Part shown: positions 37,566 through 47,068 of the stretch, piece by piece
Layout of the letters: the number at the start of each line of letters is the position of its first letter
How positions within the stretch are numbered: the stretch's first letter is position 1
DNA from: Tetradesmus obliquus
Lineage: Eukaryota > Chlorophyta > Chlorophyceae > Sphaeropleales > Scenedesmaceae
Direction of reading: 5' to 3'
Assembly: GCA_030272155.1 (NCBI GenBank)
Contig: CP126200.1
Location: 1,116,001 to 1,180,000, forward strand
DNA length: 64,000 nucleotides
Position numbers and translations under genes: made by a program
Notes under the pieces: generated by a model
What the model saw: the letters and a program-made list of their open reading frames with translations, nothing else
Database searches by the model: none
Told to the model about the DNA's origin: nothing

Positions 37566-38207
37566 GCCGGGGAGCTGATGCAATGAATTTCGCAAAGTGA
37601 TGTGTGCTGTACGATTTGAACGTCAGTAGATTGACCGAGGGCGTGCAAGCTTGGGAAAAGCAGTTGGGAGCTTGGGGGCAGCAGCACTTGGCAGGTCAGG
37701 CTAGAAGATGTGAAGCGTCTGGTGCACAAGGTTGAACCTTGGGTCCTGGTACGCCAGAAACATGGCTTCTGACGTGAGTGTTATGCGAATAGCAGTGCGC
37801 TACGTCATGAAGCCTGAACCAGGAGCCCTAGTCGGTTGATTAGTAACACATTACGGAAGACGCCCACCAACTGGCTATTGGTTGCAGCACAATCTCATAT
37901 TGTTGATCGATCTGCAGGAGAGGGCTGCTTGCTGTTGTCCGCGTGGCATCTGAGTCGGATTGAGCTTGCGCACCAACAGTCTCAGTAGCCTTGTTGTTCA
38001 AGCAGACGGCGTACTTCGCTTCATATTGCTTCTTACTCTCCATTACAGCCGCGCGTGGTCTTGCGAACCGCAACAACCACTTACAGTTGCCTGGTGGGCT
38101 GGTGTTGCTGCTCTTGGGGACCAGTTGGGCAATTCCGCAGCACTCCGGCGCGCTGCCGCTGCGCTTCAACTGCTGAACGTTCAAATAACTCAGCACATAC
38201 AGTCTCC
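37566..38207. promoter_or_regulatory. Bidirectional promoter region, dehydrogenase / hydrolase
   Basis: 642 bp between two divergent start codons, both of genes ending in SKL. Both strands have open frames near 37840-38200. One, on the + strand (LPGGLVLLLLGTSWAIP), could be an N-terminal membrane segment of the hydrolase, but no good splice joins it. Confidence 0.55.
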
Positions 38208-40185
38208 ATGACGCCTCCTATGCTTTACTACCAGCCAGGAGGCATAGCAGAGAAGGTACTAGCTCACTGCACTGCCATCAAGCAGCCCTTCAACCCCACA
38301 GTTTGGGCCCCAAATGGCCACATCCAAAGTGCCATGGGCATGCTTCGAACGTTGTCAGCGAAGGGCAGCTACAAGCGGCAGCTGGTGCTAACTAGCGACC
38401 ATGGGACGCTGGGGTTGGACTGGTGGGGCGGGGCTGACAAGCCCAGCTATGCAGCTGCGGATGCTCCAGTGGTGCTTTTCATCCATGGCATTAACGGTGA
38501 GCAGCAGCACAGGCTCCAGCTTAAACAATTGCTGGTGTGATGAATGGATGTGGCACAAGGATTGCATGAACAGCTGCTGCAGTGCTGAAGTCGGTAGGAA
38601 TCAAGGAGCTTTTCATGCATGGCATCAGTGGTGAGCAGCAGCGCTTTGCTCATTATCATCTTCACGACAGCAGCTGCTGTAGTATTCGATTGCGGATGGA
38701 CGTATAGATTGTGCTGCAGCAAGCGATTGTGCTGCAGCAGCTGCCAGTAGCTTGCCGTCATGGCGAATTGGAGAGGCAGCAGCAGCTGGCAGTAGTTGTA
38801 CCGCCGCAAATGCGGCGTTGGCACCGCTGCTTACGAGGCGTGCAAGGCCATGGGAGTGGCAAGCCAGCATTGCACATGTGGCTGCAGTTGCATCTGCTCG
38901 TGTATTGTGATATCTGCTTGCATGCCAACACTAGTTTCTGAGGGTCAGCTATGTGCATGCATACCTTGCTAGCTTGGTGTGCACCCGCAAGTGCAGTGAA
39001 GCCAGTGAGATATGCATGGGACACCAACTGCTTATAAGTGGGTGCTTCGTGCATAAGCAGCGCTGCTTGTGCACCGCTGACAGATTCAATCACTGATAGC
39101 ACATGCTGGCAACTGCATCAGTGGTAAGCAGCTGGACAAAGCACAGTGTAGACACGCACATGCCGGCTGCACTGCTGCATGTGCTCTGTCACTGCACATC
39201 TCACAGCATCACCAGCCACAGACAGTCCTGCTGCCTCACAATTACTGTCACGCTTCTGTAATTGATGTCATGCTGTCACTTTGTTGTAACTTTGTTGTAA
39301 ATGCCGCCAGGTGGCAGCCATGAGGGCTATGTGAAGTGGGCGTGTGTGGCAGCGGCCTTGAGGGGCTGGCGTGCCGTGGTGCTCAGAATGCGTCACGCTT
39401 GTGCTGTTGATGCTAGATAACTTCATTGTCACATTGTTATTGTCACGCTGTTACAAACACATCTTGCAGGTGGCAGCCACGAGGGCTACGTGAAGTGGGC
39501 ATGTGTGGCAGCTGCATCGCGCGGCTGGCGTGCCGTGGTGCTCAAAATGCGTCACACTTGTGCTGTTGATAAACACTAGTGTGACATTGTTATGTCATGC
39601 TGTCATGCTGTTTTAAACACATTTTGCAGGTGGCAGCCATGAGGGTTATGTCAAGTGGGCATGTGTGGCAGCGGCCTCACGCGGCTGGCGTGCCGTGGTG
39701 CTCAACATGCGCGGCTGCAACGGGCTGCCGCTGACGAGTGCGCGCGGCTACAACGCAATCAACACTGCCGATGTGCACGTGGCTGTGCAGAGCATACACA
39801 GGTGGGGCTGTTTCTTTGGTGTTCTTGCAATGTTCACGATGCCTCTGCCGTGTTCTGTTGTTGCCTGCGCGTTTGCAGTCGCTCCGCCTCCGCACAACAG
39901 ACTGTGCTTTCTTTGCTGTATTTTACGATATGTATCTCTCCTGCAGCCGCTTCCCCGCAGCGCCGCTGATGGCTGTGGGCTACAGCCTAGGCAGCGTGCT
40001 GCTTATGGTACAGTGCTTGATTAGTGCTTTGACCACTTGCTGCCTGTGCATCTGTTGCTCGTGTTGTGTTGCTGCAGCCGCTTCCCCGCAGCGCCGCTGA
40101 TGGCTGTTGGCTACAGCTTGGGCAGCGTGCTGCTGGCCAAGTACCTAGCAGAGGCAGACAACGGCCTCTACAGCCGCCACGAAAC

Positions 40186-40221
<36 letters not shown>

Positions 40222-42789
40222 GTCTGGCGCAGCAGCAGTGTCTGATGACAGCAGCAGTAGCAGTGGGCAGGCGCCAGCAGCAGCGCCGCTGCGCGGCAGT
40301 GGGCTGGTTGGTGCTGCGCTGGTGTCTCCGCCTGTGTGCCTGCACAGCACCAACAGCAAGATGGGCAAGCCCAACAGCATGAAGTTCATGTACAACCTGG
40401 CAGTGGCCTACAAGTGAGTGAGGCGCCTTGTGTTTGTTCTTATGCGTCCTGCTTATATGCGCCAGATAGATTGTGGTTGTATGTTCAAATTGCCACAGCA
40501 TGAAGCTCACATACAACCAGCTGTGGCGTGCAAGTGGGGCGCCGGCACAGCATCATAATCTTATAGTTGGCGCTAGTTCTCCTTGAGCAGCAGCAGCAGC
40601 AGCAGCGCCTCGGTCGGTGTTTTGCGACTGCCACCACACCCATTGCAGGCCGCCTGCAGGCTGCCCGAGTGTGTTAATGAGCACAGCGCTGGCTACCGAG
40701 AGATCCAGGACTGAGCACAAGCCACTGCTACATCCTTTCACAGCACGTGCCTTCAGACTGGCTACGCGAACCAACGCTGTGCATTACACTAACTGTGCAG
40801 TGGCTTGTGCTCAGTCCCCTCTTCAAATCTTCCATTGCTGTGTGCCTGCAGGCTGCGCGAGTATGTGAAGGAGCATGCAGCCTCCTTCCAGTCCCTGGGC
40901 GTCCCCATCGACACAGCAGCCATGCTCAGCAGCTGGACAGTGGGCAGCTTTGATGATGCAGTCACGCTACGCTTGCTGGGATATCCCGCGCCGCACATCT
41001 ACTACAGGCACGCCTGCAGCACCAACTACATCCCACACATACGCACGCCCACACTCATCATGCTGTCTCGAGATGATCCGTTCCTGGGGTGAGTTGATGC
41101 AAGCGGCTGCTGTGTGCTGTGCGTTTAGTGCGTTTAGTGATAGCGAGTTATCCCGCACACACGCATGCCCATGCTCGTCATGCCTTCAAAGTGTGACCTG
41201 TTTCTGGGGTGGTCTATGTGGAAGCGGCAGTTGCTTGTGGTTGTAGGTGCCGCCTACATCCCACACATCCGCACACCCACACTCATCATACTGTCAGGAG
41301 ATGACCCGTTTCTAGAGTCAGCTGCGTGTGGAAAAAACCAGCTGCAGCTGGGTCCGAGCACCAGCTGAACACGTGTCTGATTGTCTGCTGTCATCAGATG
41401 TGGACGAACGCCCCCGCTGGTCTGGCTGTGAAGGCAGAGCAAGCAAGCAATGAACGCGACGCCGCTGTGCCGTACCTGTTGCTGTCGGCCTCTGCAGCAT
41501 GCTGCCGTAGGAGCAGGTCGCCATCCACACACTCACTTGTTGAGTGGCGTGGCAGTGACCTGCTCCTTAGGCAGCATGCTGCAACGTAGCTCGCTGCTTT
41601 CTTGTTGGACGCACTGCCCCTCCTCCTGCTACTGCTGGTGCTTGCCTGTGGTTGCTGCAGCATGCTGCCCAAGGAGCAGGTCGCCACTGTCTTATTCGTG
41701 CTCCTTGCAACATTTTATTTTTCATTTATACTTGGCCTTGACCCTTGCTTGTAATTATCGCTGCCTGCAGCATGCTGTCCAAGGACCAGGTCGCCGCCAA
41801 ATCTTCCGCCTTGCTGCTTTGTCTCTTTCAACTTGTCTCCGCACATATGCCGCTGAGCTCTTTTGCCTTCCATTGCTGCAGCACGCTGCCCAAGGAGCAG
41901 GTCACTGGCAACGCCTTCTCTCGACTCTGGAGTACAGCCAATCGTGCCTGACACATCTGTTCTTGCAATTACTGTCAACCTTGCCACCTGCAGCATGCTG
42001 CCAAAGGAGCAGGTCACCGCCAACCCCTTCACGCTGCTTGCAGCCACGCGCCGCGGCGGCCACCTGGCGTTCCTGCAGGGCTGGTGGCCCCTCGGGGCCA
42101 GCTACTGTGATGAGGTCATAGATGATTGGCTGGGCTCAGCATTACAAGAGTGGCGGCACGGCTGCGATGCTGTTTTGCCCCGGCTAGACGCTGCTGCAAA
42201 CAGCAGCAGCAGCAGCAGGTGGAGGCACACGCCAAGCAGAGGTCAGGCGTCAGCAGCAGCAGTAGGTGATGGGGATCTGCCGTCGTGGGTGCAGCGGGCA
42301 GTGCACGGTGGCTGGCAGCCGCAGCAGTTTGACCCAAGCAGTTTGGCAAACATCATGTGCAGCTGTGCACCTGATGCAGATCCGCTGGGCAGGGCGCACG
42401 CAGCAGATGCGGTGCTGAATGCAGCTACGGCGCCTGCACAGCTCGCGGCTGCTGCTACTGGGAAAGCTGCAGGGGGTGCAAAGCAGACGCGGATGTTTGG
42501 GTTTGGAGGCAGCAAGGGTGATGCTGGCAGCGCTAAGGGCCTCAGGGGTGATGGAGCATGGGCTCCTTTTCAGGACAGCAGCAGTAGCAGCAGCAGCGGA
42601 GGTCGGCGTTGGAATAGTGTGAGTGCGGCTGCGGCTGTGAATGGGTTTGATGCTGCTGATGCTGAGTTTGCTGGGGAGGTGGATGCTGCAGTGGGTGCTG
42701 CGGAGGCGAGTGTGGGCAGGCAGGCAGCCAGCGGGAAGCAACAGCAGCAGCCGGGGCAGCGACAGCGGCTATGGCGCAGCAAGCTGTGA
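38208..42789 (+). CDS. EMB8/ABHD3-like alpha/beta hydrolase with C-terminal SKL
   Basis: Serine esterase/lipase family of ABHD1/3 and plant EMB8. Exons: 38208-38496, 39630-39801, 40078-40413, 40852-41088, 41994-42789; phases close, 609 aa. Early block YYQPGGIAEKV...NPTVWAPNGHIQSAMG matches the family N terminus (W..NGH.Q). LFIHGINGGSHEGYVKW is the oxyanion region. The nucleophile elbow is GYSLG with S167; the acid is D340 or D341 in LIMLSRDDPFL; H368 lies in RRGGHLAFLQGWWP. A poly-Gln run (AGC repeats) sits after the nucleophile helix. A ~215-residue Ala/Gly/Ser-rich tail follows the core and ends LWRSKL, a PTS1. The start used is the first ATG of the frame after a TACAG acceptor-like site; an upstream exon with a membrane segment cannot be excluded and would conflict with peroxisomal import. 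Confidence 0.93.
39311..39553 (+). repeat. Two 5'-edge copies of hydrolase exon 2
   Basis: Copies of GGSHEGYVKWACVAAA.RGWRAVVL at 39311 and 39470, spaced about 160 bp before the intact exon at 39630. Each has a CAG acceptor and stops matching at the codons for MR. Confidence 0.9.
39948..40008 (+). repeat. 5'-edge copy of hydrolase exon 3
   Basis: 60-bp copy after a CTGCAG acceptor, including the catalytic GYSLG, 130 bp upstream of the intact exon at 40078; the match ends at GSVLL. Confidence 0.9.
41150..41315 (+). repeat. Two 3'-edge copies of hydrolase exon 4
   Basis: Copies of YIPHIRTPTLIMLSRDDPFL at about 41150-41210 (decayed) and 41247-41315 (well kept, with the catalytic DD), downstream of the intact exon 40852-41088. 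Confidence 0.85.
41490..41912 (+). repeat. Copies of hydrolase exon 5 start, one inverted
   Basis: Direct copies of MLPKEQVT after CTGCAG-like acceptors at about 41494, 41656, 41765 and 41876, spaced about 110 bp before the intact exon at 41994. A further copy at about 41551-41583 is on the opposite strand and could pair with its neighbours in RNA. Confidence 0.88.
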
Positions 42790-44702
42790 AGCCGTGCTAG
42801 AGATGCTGTGGCAGCTGTGCGGCTTAGCGCGCTTTGCAGCAGTAGCTGCCGCTGCCGTGGGTTGAGAGTGGGCTTGTTGCGGGGCAGCGTCTGGCAGTGT
42901 GCCGCCACCCATTGTGCAGCACACCAGACAAGAGTGATTCCGTCTGTTGCAGCCAGGCGGCATAGAGTCGTGTGCACTGTGGTTGCTGTGCTTCTTTGTA
43001 TAGTCTCTTTGTACACCTCTTGTACCAGTATCAGAGGAGTGTTGCCAACTTGTTTGCCTACTTGTCTGACCAGGCGTGTTCTGATTTGTACCACATACTT
43101 GAAGGAATAGCAGCTGCAGCGTCTTTTCTGCGGCTGCTCTTTCTTTGCTTGTGGAGTTGTGCGCTGCTGTAGCGGAGCTGGGGTGCATGGTGCCTCTGGC
43201 CTCTTGCCAGTCCGTGTTCATCCATCGCGATTGCCAGTCTGTATGATGGTGCAACTGATTGTGCAGGCATCTTGCCAGCGTTGTTTCTTTGCCGCGAGAG
43301 GGCTGCTGGATGTGAAGGGCGCACTGACATTTTGTGTGTGGAACTTGGCAGCTGATAGCCCTGTAAGGTGCGTTCAGGCAGCTTGGCTAGCAAAGGCTGT
43401 CTGGCGCCGCTTCTATCAATCGGCACAAGCTTGGTCGAGGTTGAGCGTTCAGGTTTTGCTGAGAGCCGAAGTCAGCGGCTGTGCAGCGTGCTCTGCCTGT
43501 TGCTTGTTGCCATTTGTAGTTTGCCTGAGGCCTGAGTTGTTGCGTGATAAGACACCGTGTGACAGCGTGACAGCAGCTTTCTTCTTGCACCGCTGCTTTT
43601 TGGCACCGTGCTGCTGACCAGCAAAGTGCGCGGCAAGAGATCCGCATGTAGTGATTTGCTGCCGTGCCAGTTTTCTTGTCCAAGGTTGGCAGCTTTTTGT
43701 GAATTCTTCTCTTTCTAGAAGCTGTGCAACGCTGTTTTTCGTGCCCCGTGGCACGTTCTTGACGCGGCTGTACTCATTTTGTTGAGCGTTGCGCACTGTG
43801 CTGTTTTGGCAGCTGTAGTCATTTCAGAGCCTGTTTGACGTATGGGGCTTGGGCCTGTTACTGCCGTATGCAGACACTGGGTGGCATGTTGGAATTGAGC
43901 ATGCTTGACATGTGTGATCAATATAGGTTGCGCTCAGTTTTCTTGTCTGTCTGTGGCTGCAGTGCCTGGCAGCCATATGGCTGATGATGAAGATGATTCA
44001 CTTCATTTGTGTACAGCTTGAACATGCGCCATTGCTGATGTCGCCTGTTCCTACTCATGCTTAGATGCCAGCTCTAGCTCGGTTAGTGCTCAGCAATGCG
44101 TTGCAAGAGCCTGCAGCTTATGGGTGCAAGCATAAGAATGCAGCTGCCTGTTGCAACAGCAGCAGCATTGCAATGGATGCATTGCATGGAAGCCGTTGTA
44201 ATGCAGAGCTGAGATAGGTGTCTGAGCGTCCTAGGCGCTACAGCACCGAGTACAGCGTCGAGCAAAGCGTGACCTGCAATATTTTGTAAGACGAGGTGGC
44301 CAGGCCTCGCCCTGTAGGGAGTGCACCGGTGGGCGCCAACAGGCCCCAGCTTTCTGTGGTCTGGCCCAGACCAGTGGGGCGCAGCGGATCGCGTATTAAA
44401 AAACGTTGTTTCAAAGCGTTTCAACAAGTATTAGAATTTTCTTTCCTTCGAATTTCTGCGAAACGTGTGATTCATCGCCTGTCACGGAGAAGTGCAGGCA
44501 GGCCCGACGCGACGGCGCGACGGCAGTCGTCACTGATAATGGCCCAATATCACTGATAATCGCCATTAATGCTGTAACAGCACTGCTATTTAAGTTCTGC
44601 GGGATCCAGCGAGAAAAGCCAGCAGTTGCAACTTCAAACTTGACTTCAGGTACAGCATCACCGAGCCAGTGCCTTCACGCCACTCGTCAAGCCAAGATCA
44701 CC
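42790..44702. other. Intergenic: hydrolase 3' side, secreted-protein 5' side
   Basis: No gene recognised in 1.9 kb. A TGTAA, the green-algal poly(A) signal, lies near 43361. A TATA-like CTATTTAAG at about 44584 is some 115 bp before the next ATG. Confidence 0.5.
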
Positions 44703-45356
44703 ATGTTCCGCCCAGCCTTCATTGACCTGGGATGCATCATGCTCCTGGTTGCTGGGGCCCACGCCAGCAGGGCTATTGACACCACAGAAGGTGAGCAGGG
44801 TTGCACAGCAGATCATAATGGTCAGCCTGGCCTGACTCAGGCCTCAGTGAGGGCCCGTCAGCCTGTGTGTTCTAAAAACAAATGTGAGGGTATGTACATG
44901 CACGCATTATGCATATAGTCACGACAACCAGCTGCTAGAAGCTGGGCCTAGGCCCATCTGCAGGCCTGCAGAACTAGATGGGCCCACAGATGGAAGCTGT
45001 GAATGGTGCATGCATGTCTGTCTGACGGAGCGCATCGATGCAAAATAACAGTTCGATGATGCTCCAGATCTCCAGATCTAGTCAATCATTTCGCCTGTTG
45101 AGTTGCTGTTGACTGCTGTAGGCATGTTCTGCTGCTGCTGCTGCCGCCGATGCTGCTGCCACCATGCCATGCAGACTCCGGCCATGGCCGCAACCTCCTG
45201 CAGGACTGCACCAGGCTGCCCAATGACAACGCCTGCACCAGGGGCGGTAACGACTGCTTCTGGTGCTCCAGAACAAGTCAATGCCTCCCTGCTGCCACCG
45301 GTGCAGCCATCTGCACATTCGTTCAACCACCCGTTGACAATGAGTGCGCGCCATGA
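44703..45356 (+). CDS. Small secreted Cys-rich protein; may extend to 46043
   Basis: Exon 1 is 44703-44790. It codes a signal peptide: MFRPAF, a hydrophobic core IDLGCIMLLVAGAHA, then polar. Exon 2 starts at 45175 after CATGCAG. The mature part begins around HGRNLLQDC and has seven Cys, including NDCFWCSRTSQC, which looks like a plexin/PSI-type or similar disulfide module. Conservative stop is TGA at 45354-45356 (89 aa). However, the same frame continues past the TGA with four more Cys (CAMYGG..GCEQQCNSGGCGANYC), meets a GTGAGA donor at 45455, and joins in phase to a third exon 45962-46043 (TVPCSFQGQNFGPP) ending TAA. Explanations: the TGA is the true end; it lies in a short intron (45300-45387 would be in phase); it is read through or read as selenocysteine; or the copy is broken. 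Function unknown. Confidence 0.65.
44946..44990. other. Inverted repeat in intron 1 of the secreted-protein gene
   Basis: GGGCCTAGGCCC is itself palindromic, and the segment TAGGCCCATCT pairs with AGATGGGCCCA about 20 bases on. Could form an intronic hairpin. Confidence 0.6.
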
Positions 45357-46043
45357 TGCGCCATGTATGGCGGCGCAAACCCTGCAGGGTGTGAGCAGCA
45401 GTGCAACAGTGGTGGTTGCGGCGCAAATTACTGTGGAAAAACCAGCTCTGGCAAGTGAGACAGTGTCTGGCCATGGCACTTGACTCTCCACGATACAGTG
45501 AATTTCAGCGTGCATCAGCAACAGCAATCTGTACCGCCTTTTCACATTTTCAACACTTGTTGTAGCAGCACGCAAGCTGTTTGGCGAAATGAAGCCAACA
45601 GCAGTGGCCAGCTGGCTTGGGGCCAGACTGTGCCATGCTGTCTGGAGTTGATGTTGTGTCTCACATCAGCTGACACTGTGATTTGGCCTCTCATGCGATT
45701 TGTCTCGACTAGCAGTACTGCTCAGTGCTGCACTTGTACTGCAGTGACACTGCACTGGTGTGGTTGGCAGTGTCTTCTGCTGCCCTTGGCACTGTCGCCA
45801 ATCCACCTGGCTGGCAGTAATCAGTAGCAGGCTTTTAAGCACAGCTCCTGTGCACCAATTGCAGTTGCACGCACTTGAGCAAGGCTATTGTGCACCAGTT
45901 GTTGCTTTGCTGATCAGGCTCTGCCTGACAGTACATGATCTCTGATCCCTGCTTGTTGCAGTACTGTGCCTTGCTCCTTTCAAGGACAAAATTTCGGGCC
46001 GCCAAAGGTCCAGAGGGGAAGGTATCATACAGTTACAGTGTAA

Positions 46044-46660
46044 CAAGCAACGAGCCTTGCCCTCAAGGGAACCAGTCACTCAGACTCAGGCCACACCTGA
46101 CCAAGATATGCCTGTACAGCAAGGCTGGACACTTCAGTATCACTGTGTACGGCTGTCATGTCTCAAACATGCCCAGTTTGCATTATGTGACAGATCACCA
46201 GCTGGTACCGCAGTACACGACATCAGTTACTCTGCTTGGGGCAACACGCCTCCACATGCCATCATTGCAAACCGCTGCTACTGCTGCTCAACACGGCCAG
46301 GAGGGATTGCTCTCAGGCCTCAGGTCCCTCGCACCGCCCCACGTTAGCCACACGGTCAGCAGCATACACGCATTTCTCCCCCTACCTCAGCCAGCCGCGC
46401 TAGGGGCTGTGCAGCCACCACCAAAGTGACAGCAGCACTGAAGGCGCTGCACGGTGCCGGCCCTGGGTTTCATGCCCCAACTCGCATGCCGCAAAGCACA
46501 TACACATGTAATGCCCGTTTATTCAGCCGCTCCTGTGGGGCGCGGGGCCGATGGCGACGTTGCTATGGCTTAAATGGTAACATGATGTTGATGATACCCA
46601 TGTAATGCCCATGTAATGCCCAACTCATGTGATCACAAGCCGCTGCACCGCCCTTGCTTC
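46044..46660. other. Intergenic between convergent genes
   Basis: No gene recognised. It carries open frames on the + strand (to 46429) without conserved features. It lies beyond the end of the transporter's edge-copy array. Confidence 0.5.
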
Positions 46661-46663
46661 CAA

Positions 46664-46985
46664 GCGCACAACTCAGCAACTGACATCGCCAGCAACTGAC
46701 GTCATTACTGCCTTCCTCAGCAACCCACTCCAGGCGTTGCGCTGCCACCAAGCTGTTAGCAGCAGCTCTGAATGTCCTCAAGCCCACGTAGTGCCCGGCG
46801 CCGTGTCAGCAGCTCTCAAGCCGCACCGTCAGCAGCTCACGTCGTCACTCGCTTCCTCAACCAGCCGCGCCAACCGCTGAGCCGTCATTACACAGCCTCA
46901 AGCTGCAGCCTCAGCAGATATCGCCGCTGCCCTCCTCAGCCAGTCGCGCCAGCCGCTGCGCTGCCATAACGCTGTTAGCAGCAGC
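46664..46985 (-). repeat. 3'-edge copies of the transporter's last exon
   Basis: Copies of LKTFRAAANSVMAAQRLARLAEEGSGDIS at about 46890-46985 and 46664-46800, with a more decayed one near 46800-46880, beyond the intact stop at 47069. The frame is kept in the first two. Confidence 0.85.
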
Positions 46986-47068
46986 CCTGAAGGTCCGCAG
47001 GCCCCAAGACACGCGCCTCAACTCACATGCCATAACCTATGTGCCTTACACAGCCTCAAGCTGCAGCC

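Noticed and set aside
37840-38196. 118-codon open frame on the - strand between the two SKL genes
   Set aside because: It overlaps the shared upstream region, opens at GTG, and has no recognisable family; the dehydrogenase start at 37565 is well defined without it.
45935-46429. 164-codon frame on the + strand
   Set aside because: The same DNA gives a better in-phase continuation for the secreted Cys-rich protein in another frame, and this one lacks family features.
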